Below, in pieces: positions 27,172 to 34,245 of a stretch of DNA of 64,000 bases. The first letter of the stretch is position 1. Every line of letters starts with the position of its first letter. This DNA is from Flavobacteriales bacterium (GTDB lineage Bacteria; Bacteroidota; Bacteroidia; Flavobacteriales_F; PHOS-HE28). The stretch covers positions 1,550,001-1,614,000 of the forward strand of contig JADJOI010000003.1 in assembly GCA_016713875.1 (NCBI GenBank). Reading direction: 5' to 3'. Under the pieces are notes generated by a model. That model was not told the origin of the DNA, did not search any database, and saw only the letters and a program-made list of their open reading frames with translations. The position numbers were made by a program, and so were the translations under genes.

Positions 27172-28452
27172 ATGGAGCTCCTGGTCATCCTCCTGCTCAC
27201 CCTGCTCAACGGCTTCTTCTCGCTGAGCGAGATCGCGCTGGTGAGCGTGAAACCCGCCCGCATCCAGGCGATGGTGGACCAGGGCGACCGGCGCGCGCGC
27301 ACCATCCAGCGGCTGCTGGCCGACCCCGAGGGCTTCCTCAGCTCCGTGCAGGTGGGCATCACCCTTATCGGCATCATCTCGGGCGCCTACGGCGGCGCGG
27401 CGCTCACCGACGACCTGGAGAGCGTGCTGCAGGGCTGGCCGGCCCTGGCGCCCTACGCGCACAACACGGCCTTCGCGGTGGTCATCGGCGGCATCACCTA
27501 CTTCACCATCGTGGTCGGCGAACTGGTGCCCAAGTCCATCGCCCTCGGCGCCCCCGAGCCCATCGCCCTCTTCGCCGCGCCCATCATCCGCGTCTTCACC
27601 CTGGCCACCTACCCCATCGTGAAGCTGCTGGCCGTGAGCACCAACCTGCTGATGAAGCTGGTGCCCGTGCGCGAGGACCGGTCGGACCAGCTGAGCGAGG
27701 AGGAACTGCGCGCCATCATCCGCACGGCCAACGTGCAGGGGGTGCTGGACCAGGCCGAGAGCGAGGCCCACCAGAACCTGTTCCGCTTCAGCGCCCACCG
27801 CGCCCGCACCCTCATGACCCACCGCGGGCAGGTGGAGTGGATCGACAGCACGCGGCCCCTGCCCGAGATCGTGGCCCAGGTGCGCACCAGCCTGCGCTCC
27901 AAGTTCCCCGTGTGCCGCGGCACGGTGGACGAGATCGAGGGCACCCTCAGCGCACGCGACCTGCTGGAACAGGAGGACGGCCCCGGCTTCACCCTGCGCC
28001 AGGTGGTGGTGCCCCCCATCATCGTGCCCGAGAACGCGGAGGCCTTTGACATCCTCAAGCGCTTCAAGAAGAGCAAGCAGTACATCGCCCTGGTGGTGGA
28101 CGAGCACGGCCAGTTCGAGGGCGTGGTGACGTTGCACGACCTCACCGAGGCCATCGTGGGCGACCTGCCCGACGAGGACGAGGAGCACCCCGGCCACATC
28201 GTGCAGCGCGCCGACGGCAGCTGGCTGGTGGACGGGCAGGTGCTGATCGGCGACCTCAACCAGCGCGTGGGCCGCACGCTGATGGACGAGGAGGAGACCA
28301 GCTACGCCACCGTCGCCGGCTTCTTCCTGGGCCGCCTGGAGCGCATCCCCACCGCCGGCGACCGCATCGAGGCCGAGGAGTTCACCGGCGAGGTGGTGGA
28401 CATGGACGGCAACCGCATCGACAAGGTGCTCATCATCCCCCGGGCCCGGTGA
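27172..28452 (+). CDS. Hemolysin family / CNNM-CorC type membrane protein
   Basis: A 426-residue protein with an N-terminal DUF21 (CNNM) transmembrane domain (MELLVILLLTLLNGFFSLSE, with SSVQVGITLIGIISGAYGG and VVGELVPKSIAL as hallmarks), two CBS domains in the middle (region 200-340, with YIALVVDEHGQFEGVVTLHD), and a C-terminal CorC_HlyC domain (DGSWLVDGQVLIGDLN, TVAGFFLGRLERIP). The family is linked to magnesium or other cation export. The ATG at 27172 is five bases after the upstream stop; its stop overlaps the next gene. Confidence 0.93.
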   Translation: MELLVILLLTLLNGFFSLSEIALVSVKPARIQAMVDQGDRRARTIQRLLADPEGFLSSVQVGITLIGIISGAYGGAALTDDLESVLQGWPALAPYAHNTAFAVVIGGITYFTIVVGELVPKSIALGAPEPIALFAAPIIRVFTLATYPIVKLLAVSTNLLMKLVPVREDRSDQLSEEELRAIIRTANVQGVLDQAESEAHQNLFRFSAHRARTLMTHRGQVEWIDSTRPLPEIVAQVRTSLRSKFPVCRGTVDEIEGTLSARDLLEQEDGPGFTLRQVVVPPIIVPENAEAFDILKRFKKSKQYIALVVDEHGQFEGVVTLHDLTEAIVGDLPDEDEEHPGHIVQRADGSWLVDGQVLIGDLNQRVGRTLMDEEETSYATVAGFFLGRLERIPTAGDRIEAEEFTGEVVDMDGNRIDKVLIIPRAR

Positions 28453-29483
28453 AGCGCTTCCTGGTGATCCAGACCGCCTTCCTGGGCGACGCCGTGCTGG
28501 CCACCGGCCTGCTGGAGAAGCTCCACGCCCACTTCCCCGACGCCGCGATCGACCTGGTGGTGCGCCAAGGCAACGAAGGCCTCTTCGACGGGCACCCCTT
28601 CCTGCACCGGCTGTTCGTGTGGGACAAGCGCCGGGGCAAGACCCGCGCCCTCTTCCGGCTGATCGGCGACCTGCGCCGGACCGAGTACGACCACATCCTT
28701 AACGCCCAGCGCTTCTTCAGCACGGGCCTGATGACGGTGTTGGCGCGCGCGAAGGAAAAGGTGGGCTACGACAAGAATCCGCTGAGCGTCCTGTTCACGC
28801 GCACGGTGAAGCACGTCATCGGCGACGGCCACCACGAGATGGACCGGCTGAACGCGCTGATCGAACACCTGACGGACGGCACACGTCCCCTGCCCCGGCT
28901 GTACCCCACGCCTCAGGCCCAGGCGGAAGCCCATGAGCACGACCTGTCCCGCCCCAGCGGGATGTCCGCATGGGCACGACCTGTCCCGCCCCAGCGGGAT
29001 GGGCATCCGCCCTTCGTCTGCCTCTTCCCCGCCTCCGTGTGGTTCACCAAGCAATGGCCGGAGCATAAGTGGATCGAGCTCGTGAAGGCGCTGCCGCCCG
29101 ACCACGCGGTCTTCCTGCTCGGGGCGCCGGGGGATAGCGCCCTGGCCCAACGCATCATCGCCGCCAGCGGACGCGGCGTGGACCTCTGCGGCCGGCTCAG
29201 CTTGCTGGGCACGGCCGCCCTGATGGAGGGCGCGGCGATGAACATCGTGAACGACAGCGCCCCGCTCCACATCGCCAGCGCTGTGAACGCCCCCGTGACG
29301 GCCCTCTTCTGCAGCACCGTGCCCGCCTTCGGCTTCGGGCCACTGCGCGCGAACGGCCACCTCGTGGAGACGACGGAGAAGCTCGATTGCCGGCCCTGTG
29401 GGCTGCACGGGCATCGCGCGTGTCCCAAGGGGCATTTCAAGTGCGCGGAGGGGATCGAGGTGGGGCGGGTGTTAGGGCCGTGA
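28449..29483 (+). CDS. Glycosyltransferase family 9 (LPS heptosyltransferase-like)
   Basis: A 344-residue GT-B enzyme. The N-terminus FLVIQTAFLGDAVLATGLLE and C-terminal half (FPASVWFTKQWPEHKW, FLLGAPGDSALAQ, DLCGRLSLLGTAALMEGA, VNDSAPLHIASAVNAPVTALF) match ADP-heptose:LPS heptosyltransferases, which extend the lipopolysaccharide core on the cytoplasmic side. The GTG start at 28449 overlaps the upstream stop. Residues about 160-185, at the linker between the two lobes, are not family sequence: they are encoded by two copies of a small palindromic repeat and read in different frames. Confidence 0.9.
   Translation: MKRFLVIQTAFLGDAVLATGLLEKLHAHFPDAAIDLVVRQGNEGLFDGHPFLHRLFVWDKRRGKTRALFRLIGDLRRTEYDHILNAQRFFSTGLMTVLARAKEKVGYDKNPLSVLFTRTVKHVIGDGHHEMDRLNALIEHLTDGTRPLPRLYPTPQAQAEAHEHDLSRPSGMSAWARPVPPQRDGHPPFVCLFPASVWFTKQWPEHKWIELVKALPPDHAVFLLGAPGDSALAQRIIAASGRGVDLCGRLSLLGTAALMEGAAMNIVNDSAPLHIASAVNAPVTALFCSTVPAFGFGPLRANGHLVETTEKLDCRPCGLHGHRACPKGHFKCAEGIEVGRVLGP
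28937..29001. repeat. Two copies of a REP-like palindrome inside the glycosyltransferase gene
   Basis: GCACGACCTGTCCCGCCCCA-type units occur at 28937-28964 and 28974-29001, identical over 28 bases and 37 bp apart. Each contains TCCCGC-CCCA-GCGGGA, a six-base-pair hairpin. Because 37 is not a multiple of three, one copy is read as DLSRPSGM and the other as RPVPPQRDG. A third copy, with one loop change, is in dnaE at 63820-63835. Confidence 0.85.
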
Positions 29484-29735
29484 CCGGGCCGCTGGGTGTT
29501 CGCCACCCACGTCTTGGAGAAGCGTACCGAGATCGCTACCTTCAGACCCGGTTGCCCGCTCAAGCCGCGAAACCACCGAGATCCAGAACCATGACCGCCC
29601 CAAGGCCCCTGGTCAGCTCAACAGTCCACTGGACGACCTCGACCGCTGACCGTGATCTGGGTTTTACCACCCGGAATAGTGGAATAGTACCACCCCTATA
29701 GGCGAAATAGACCCAGGATCTGGGACAACCCCCTA
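29484..29735 (+). other. Transition between chromosomal gene and cassette array
   Basis: No convincing gene. A TACCTTCA box is followed by an ATG at 29591 opening a 36-codon ORF with no family resemblance; it may be a truncated gene. Farther on are direct repeats (TACCACCC twice, GGAATAGT twice in a row) and an imperfect inverted pair of CTGGGT/ACCCAG around 29664-29722. This is where an attI site or an older attC would lie if the array was founded here; I see no clear attC stem. Confidence 0.4.
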
Positions 29736-29751
29736 GTTATGCGCCATCCAA

Positions 29752-30339
29752 ATGACCACTAACAAAGCCATCCGTATACTGAAAGACATGAGGAAGGATA
29801 TTGACGGTCTTCCTCCAGCAGAAACACTGCCCACAAACCAACACAGGGAGTGGTTATGGAGGATCAAGAGCTATGCGGACAATTTTTTTGAGAAAGGATC
29901 TAGTGAACACGAGTTGATAAGTTGCACATCATTTAGAATAGAAAATGAAATAACACGTATCAAGGGCTATTCCTTGAAAGAGCAACAGGAAGAATTGAAG
30001 AAAGAGGCCAAGCTAAGGATAGACCACTGTATTGATCACTTGGAAAAATTTGGAATCTACGAGCCACCAAAAGCAAACTTCCTGTCCAGAGTAAGCGATA
30101 CATGGTTATCTATAAGCATCCCAATAATCGTCCTAGCGATATTTGGGCTTGGTGTCATTATAGGAAAGAACCAGATGGACAAAGACTCCATCAAGACAGA
30201 GCAAGAACTGAAGGAGCTACGAGATAGCCTATCTATCGCTACTCCTGCCCTTGAGATACCCAATCCAGTAGCTCCCAAAGCTGACGAGAAACATAGCCGC
30301 CATCATAGCGACAGTGGTGGTGTTAAAGGCATCAAATGA
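29752..30339 (+). CDS. Cassette 1: membrane-anchored protein of unknown function
   Basis: A 195-residue protein that I do not recognise. Residues 1-112 are charged and helical (RILKDMRKDIDGL, KEQQEELKKEAKLRIDHCID), residues about 119-138 form one hydrophobic helix (LSISIPIIVLAIFGLGVIIG), and the rest is a charged, possibly coiled tail (KTEQELKELRDSL) ending in a His/Ser-rich stretch. With no signal peptide it would sit in the inner membrane with a large N-terminal cytoplasmic domain. The ATG is seven bases after the cassette boundary, so translation or transcription may depend on outside signals. Base composition is lower in GC than the flanks. Confidence 0.7.
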   Translation: MTTNKAIRILKDMRKDIDGLPPAETLPTNQHREWLWRIKSYADNFFEKGSSEHELISCTSFRIENEITRIKGYSLKEQQEELKKEAKLRIDHCIDHLEKFGIYEPPKANFLSRVSDTWLSISIPIIVLAIFGLGVIIGKNQMDKDSIKTEQELKELRDSLSIATPALEIPNPVAPKADEKHSRHHSDSGGVKGIK

Positions 30340-30355
30340 AAAAAGAAGGACAGGC

Positions 30356-30433
30356 GCATAACAGCCCCTTGTCGCAAGCCCCCTCAACACAGGCCGACGC
30401 TTCGGGCCTGCGTCAAGCGGCGGAACGTTAGGT
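30356..30433 (+). other. attC site of cassette 1 (78 bp)
   Basis: Inverse core GCATAAC at 30356-30362 and core GTTAGGT at 30427-30433. Inner arms CTTGTCGCAAGCC (30368-30380) and GGCCTGCGTCAAG (30405-30417) pair at 11 of 13 positions. The inverse core is the reverse complement of the cassette's own left boundary GTTATGC at 29736. Confidence 0.88.
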
Positions 30434-30695
30434 GCCATCGCGAAAAAGCCAACGCGCAAAGCCCTCGCACGAAAATACGCCGACGCTACCAAGGCCCACG
30501 CTCGACTGAGAACAGAACCCGGCCCGGCTGAGAACCCAGAAAAGGGCGGCAGCCAATGCCGCCCGAGAACTTCGGTGGACTGAAGAAAAAGAACCGGCTC
30601 CGCCGGAAAGGACTTGAAGAGGCGGCGGCCAACGCCGCAATGTTCACCATGTGTAGAAACAGTCGTAACGCAGCCGAAGCGGCTGGCTACTTTTG
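30434..30695 (+). promoter_or_regulatory. Leader of cassette 2 with a -7 box for the HTH gene
   Basis: About 270 bases without a convincing gene. A frame reading AKKPTRKALARKYADATK from near 30440 is open for about 45 codons but lacks a standard start. TACTTTTG at 30688-30695, a perfect TAnnTTTG box, lies ten bases before the HTH gene, so the restriction-modification genes can be expressed from inside the cassette. Confidence 0.5.
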
Positions 30696-30705
30696 CTAGC
30701 CTGCC

Positions 30706-30921
30706 ATGAGCAAAAAGCCCGCACAGGAGAAGTTCTACACAACAGATGAGGCGGCCGAATACTTGCGCGTCTCCCCTTCTCGCGTTCGCCAACTCATAGG
30801 CGAGGAACGACTCAAAGCAGACAAGGTTGGTCGTGACCACCTGATCGTGGCTGAGGCACTCGTGGAGTATGTCGCCAAGGGCAAGAAGAAGCGCGGCCGA
30901 CAGCGCAATGTGAATAAGTAA
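30706..30921 (+). CDS. Cassette 2: helix-turn-helix (excisionase/MerR-like) small protein
   Basis: A 71-residue DNA-binding protein. FYTTDEAAEYLRVSPSRVRQ is the classic helix-turn-helix 17 (excisionase family) motif, followed by LIGEERLKADKVGRDHLI, the wing that ends in the usual R-D-H/W-x-I pattern, and a basic tail (KGKKKRGRQR). It precedes a methyltransferase gene by 54 bases on the same strand. It is likely a controller or accessory regulator of the restriction-modification genes, though excisionase-like proteins also serve mobile elements. Confidence 0.8.
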   Translation: MSKKPAQEKFYTTDEAAEYLRVSPSRVRQLIGEERLKADKVGRDHLIVAEALVEYVAKGKKKRGRQRNVNK

Positions 30922-30975
30922 TTCTTGCTCGTGCGTTAGTAATGCAGTAGACTTGCCTTCTCAACACTTGATGCC

Positions 30976-32094
30976 ATGCAGGCCATGCACAACAGTGAGC
31001 CATACCCGGTTCTTGACAGATCCAGAGACTTCGCCGCTATACGTGCTTCACTTGCCGGCGTCATAGGCTTCGAGCATGATGAAGCGTTGCTTGCTGTTGG
31101 GGATTCACTCGAAAACCTGAAGAAGATCCCCGATCATTCGGTCAGTCTAATCCTTACCGACCCACCTTATCACAGCACAAAGAAGGACAACATTCATGGC
31201 GATACTGCCTTCAAAAGTGACGCCGACTTCCTTGACTGGATGAAGCAGTACTCAGTCGAATGGAAGCGGATACTTAGACCCAATGGCACGTTGTTCTGCT
31301 ATTGCTCCTCCGAGATGTCAGCAAGGCTTGAAGTTCTCTTCTCCGAAGAGTTCAATATCCTCTCTCAAGTCGTTTGGACCAAGCCTAACGAGCCCGGCTT
31401 CGACGGGTGGAAACAGAAAATGAAGAAGGAGGCTCTACGGCAATGGTACGCGCACACCGAACGAATAATCTTTGCGGAACCATCTAGCCCTGGAAATTTG
31501 ACGAACTCATGGTTTGCGAACTTCCTGCGCGATGCACGCAAACAGTCAGGTCTCTCAGGGCATCAGCTCACTGAAATAACAGGTGCTTACGGTAAGGTTA
31601 ATCACGGGGGGGCAGTATCCAACTGGGAAACCGGGCGCAATGTGCCAAGCCGGGAGCAGTATGAGCGCATTTGCACGGCGTTCTTGGAAACGGGAAATGT
31701 ACAATCCATGCCCGCCTATGAGGACTTAATTCGCCCATTCAATGTCAATGGCAACGTTGAGTTCACGGACGTATGGACCTTCCCGTCTGTTAGACCATAC
31801 AAAGGCAAGCATCCCGCCGAAAAGCCGTTGTCAATGCTTGAACATGCTATCCAAGCGACTACCCATCCCGGTGACATCGTAATTGATTGTTTCAGCGGAT
31901 CGGCTAGCACAGCGATGGCTTCTCTCAATCTTGGCCGTCGAACAGTGTCCATGGAAATCGACCCTAAGTGGATAGAACGTACGCAGTCTTTACTAGCGGC
32001 GAGACTATCCTCAGGAAAAAGATCAAAGGAGATCACGATGCCGACAGAACCAAAGCCGAAGCGGGTCCGCGAACAGATGGAGCTTACTCTGTAG
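30976..32094 (+). CDS. Cassette 2: beta-class DNA methyltransferase with embedded XRE-like domain
   Basis: A 372-residue amino-methyltransferase (N6-adenine or N4-cytosine). The catalytic motif DPPY is at residues 62-65 (SLILTDPPYHST) and the SAM-binding motif follows much later (GDIVIDCFSGSASTAMA, about 310-325), so the order IV-then-I defines the beta class. HPAEKPLSMLEHAI is the conserved region X-like stretch before it. Between them, residues about 183-235 (DARKQSGLSGHQLTEITG, AVSNWETGRNVPSREQYERI) resemble an XRE/HTH_3 domain at the place of the target-recognition domain. The convergent endonuclease gene overlaps its last 11 bases. Confidence 0.9.
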   Translation: MQAMHNSEPYPVLDRSRDFAAIRASLAGVIGFEHDEALLAVGDSLENLKKIPDHSVSLILTDPPYHSTKKDNIHGDTAFKSDADFLDWMKQYSVEWKRILRPNGTLFCYCSSEMSARLEVLFSEEFNILSQVVWTKPNEPGFDGWKQKMKKEALRQWYAHTERIIFAEPSSPGNLTNSWFANFLRDARKQSGLSGHQLTEITGAYGKVNHGGAVSNWETGRNVPSREQYERICTAFLETGNVQSMPAYEDLIRPFNVNGNVEFTDVWTFPSVRPYKGKHPAEKPLSMLEHAIQATTHPGDIVIDCFSGSASTAMASLNLGRRTVSMEIDPKWIERTQSLLAARLSSGKRSKEITMPTEPKPKRVREQMELTL

Positions 32095-33082
32095 GAAGTA
32101 GACCCGCTTCCTCGTTGCGCCCAATCACCTCTCGCATCCATTTTAAGGTCTTCTCGATTCCTTCATCACCCACGACAACGTTGCACTTGTGATGTCCCCA
32201 GCCGAGATTATAGGCTCTATGGTTAAATATTCCCACTCGTAATTCGTTGACGTGAAACAGGTTCACCTGCGTGATGGTTAACCCTAGTACCTCTCTCCCT
32301 TCCGCTTGTTCCATACGGTTGAAGAAACTCTGAGCGCTCAAAGGCTCTAGACATAGCGGACAGATAGAAATGTCGTTTGCATTAAGTATGCGTACTTCTC
32401 TAAGCTTGTTGTAGTCCAACAATCCTTCACGGATGGCTACTTCAATAGCATGACTTTTACGCCGATCGGCGTCAGCTTCACTCATCCCATTTGACACCGT
32501 AACCGCAAGGGCATCGTGGCAATGCCAGAATATTGCTTCGAGCTGCATCTTGCATAGTTCCAGTGTACGACTATCTGCATATTCGTACACGCGAATTCCT
32601 GCTCCCTTACTGTCCTTGTGGTTGAAACCTTCATAGATGGGCTTTGCCTTTCTTCCTGAGGTACTACCTGGAACACGCGCAACATACTGCCCTCCAAGTG
32701 GAGCTTGCCTACTATCCGCTGGAACCCATCCATGACTGGTCGGGTCATGTGCCTGCCACTGTGCCCTTGACTCGTAAAACACCAAGGCATTCTCGCCTAG
32801 CACCAAGCCATTCGTGAGCAGCACATCTTCAACATCAGGGGTGCCGAAATATGTTTCGGGTGATATGAGAACGATATACCCGTTTTCGAATGATTCCGCC
32901 CCGCTAGGGTGCATTGGCTCGATGTCGATTCTATTGTAGCGGATGAGTACCGTATTGTTTCGCAACACTCGATTCTGATACACCTCATTGTTTGAAGCGC
33001 CTCGTGTTTGCCCGGTCTTGTAAATTTTGTCCTTCAGCAGCTGCGGAAGTGCGGGTATGCGTGCAATGCTCTTCTTGGCCAT
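32084..33082 (-). CDS. Cassette 2: HNH-type restriction endonuclease, probably BstXI-like
   Basis: A 332-residue protein convergent with the methyltransferase. The C-terminal part has a zinc/HNH-like arrangement: C-P-L-C at 241-244 (ISICPLCLEPL), then NLFHVNELRVGIFNHRAYNL (His 277, His 288) and GWGHHKCNVVV (His 297-298, Cys 300, Asn 301). The N-terminal 230 residues are specific to the family. This layout reminds me of BstXI-type endonucleases, an identification from memory that a search should confirm. It is the natural partner of the methyltransferase. A TACCTTGG box lies at 33101-33108 on the minus strand. Confidence 0.72.
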   Translation of the reverse strand: MAKKSIARIPALPQLLKDKIYKTGQTRGASNNEVYQNRVLRNNTVLIRYNRIDIEPMHPSGAESFENGYIVLISPETYFGTPDVEDVLLTNGLVLGENALVFYESRAQWQAHDPTSHGWVPADSRQAPLGGQYVARVPGSTSGRKAKPIYEGFNHKDSKGAGIRVYEYADSRTLELCKMQLEAIFWHCHDALAVTVSNGMSEADADRRKSHAIEVAIREGLLDYNKLREVRILNANDISICPLCLEPLSAQSFFNRMEQAEGREVLGLTITQVNLFHVNELRVGIFNHRAYNLGWGHHKCNVVVGDEGIEKTLKWMREVIGRNEEAGLLPTE

Positions 33083-33172
33083 CCTTGCTTTTCTTTCCGT
33101 CCAAGGTAGGTCCTCTTGCCAGAATCCACGTCAACATCGCAACGCTCCTCCAGAATCGCAATGGTGCCCACT

Positions 33173-33264
33173 GCGCCTAACAGGGAAAGCCCAAAGGCGA
33201 ACAGACGGGCCGGTTTCTGAGTCCCGCTTGTCCACTGACAGCAAGCCACTACCTTGCAGCAATG
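33173..33264 (+). other. Possible degenerate attC inside cassette 2
   Basis: GCGCCTAAC at 33173-33181 looks like a second inverse core site, and CTTGCAGCAATG at 33253-33264 directly repeats the arm of the real attC at 33308-33319. No matching left boundary GTTAGGCGC or following core site was found. It may be the scar of two cassettes fused into one. Confidence 0.35.
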
Positions 33265-33295
33265 GGCGGGACCAAAATGCGGAAGACGCGACGGC

Positions 33296-33379
33296 ACCTA
33301 ACATCGGCTTGCAGCAATGCGCCCCAACGCACCAAAGAGCCAACGCACGAGCGCACTGCTGCAAGCCTCATCCGTTATG
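33296..33379 (+). other. attC site of cassette 2 (84 bp)
   Basis: Inverse core ACCTAAC (33296-33302) and core GTTATGT (33373-33379). Inner arms GGCTTGCAGCAATGCGC (33306-33322) and GCGCACTGCTGCAAGCC (33351-33367) pair at 16 of 17 positions around a 28-base loop. GGCACCTAAC is the exact reverse complement of the cassette's left boundary GTTAGGTGCC at 30427. Confidence 0.92.
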
Positions 33380-33425
33380 TGCTATGCCAATAGACCGCTA
33401 CGAACTAACATATAGACATTGACAA

Positions 33426-34064
33426 ATGAAGAAAGAAAACCAAATAAGACTGACAGAAGAAATCATTGAAACTGCATACAGACTGCTAACTCATAAACTT
33501 GCTTTTGGCGGACTAACAGCACGAAATGAAAGCTCTTTTCAGTTAGAATTTGGACACATTTTAAAAACATTAGGACAACTCTATGAATTTAGACTTGCTG
33601 ACAAATTTCATCTTGAATTTGAAACTTACATTTCGCTTAACGAAACAAGTATTAAAAGCAAATCGGACAGAGCAAGAGTAGATTTATTGCTTAAATATCA
33701 AGACGACAATAGCACGACAACAGCCGCAATAGAATTGAAGTTTTTCAAAAAAGAAAATCACAGAGAACCTAATAACAGATATGACGTTTTCAAAGACATT
33801 TCAAATCTTGAGTTATACAAGAAACACAGCATAGACATTTGTTATTTTATTCTTGCGACAGACCATTCACACTATTACAACCAAGACAATTACTCACAAG
33901 ACACTTCAGACTTTGATTTCAGAAATGGAAAAAGTTATAAAGCAGGAACTAACTTACAATACAAAACAGACAAACCATACGGACAGGACATTTCATTAAA
34001 CCAAGACTATGCTTTTTCGTGGGACAATATAAACGACTTGTATTTTTTGAAACTAAAAGTATGA
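33426..34064 (+). CDS. Cassette 3: PD-(D/E)XK nuclease-like protein
   Basis: A 212-residue protein in AT-rich DNA. A PD-(D/E)XK signature can be read: an N-terminal Glu in SSFQLEFGHILKTLGQ, Asp in RARVDLLLKYQDD (about residue 95) and E-x-K in AAIELKFFKKEN (about 112-114). The C-terminal half is Tyr/Asn/Asp-rich (HYYNQDNYSQDTSDFDF). It may be a restriction endonuclease or a nuclease of another defence or repair system; no methyltransferase shares its cassette. I do not recognise a named family. Codon use is unlike the chromosome and resembles low-GC Bacteroidota. Confidence 0.7.
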   Translation: MKKENQIRLTEEIIETAYRLLTHKLAFGGLTARNESSFQLEFGHILKTLGQLYEFRLADKFHLEFETYISLNETSIKSKSDRARVDLLLKYQDDNSTTTAAIELKFFKKENHREPNNRYDVFKDISNLELYKKHSIDICYFILATDHSHYYNQDNYSQDTSDFDFRNGKSYKAGTNLQYKTDKPYGQDISLNQDYAFSWDNINDLYFLKLKV

Positions 34065-34077
34065 CAAAGGCACAAGC

Positions 34078-34209
34078 ACATAACACGGGTTTTGCGTCAG
34101 GCTGGGTGACGTGCAAACTTGGAGCTTTGTACTTCTATTCAAGTGTGGTGCAGGTTGACAGTTTTGTGCTCCGAAACCCGCCCGAACGCAAAGCCCGAAA
34201 ACGTTAGCA
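34078..34209 (+). other. attC site of cassette 3 (132 bp)
   Basis: Inverse core ACATAAC (34078-34084) and core GTTAGCA (34203-34209). Arms GGGTTTTGCGT (34087-34097) and ACGCAAAGCCC (34186-34196) pair at 10 of 11 positions, with further pairing inward and a long variable terminal loop. GCACATAAC is the reverse complement of the cassette's left boundary GTTATGTGC at 33373. Confidence 0.9.
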
Positions 34210-34245
34210 GTAATGGCAGGACGACCCAACCGACAATAATAAATA

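Noticed and set aside
29494..29510. TGGGTG-ttcgc-CACCCA hairpin as terminator of the glycosyltransferase gene
   Set aside because: Stem of only six bases and no T-run; too weak to list.
29584..29701. 36-codon ORF from ATG 29591 as a gene
   Set aside because: No family resemblance and no conserved feature; kept only as part of the transition region.
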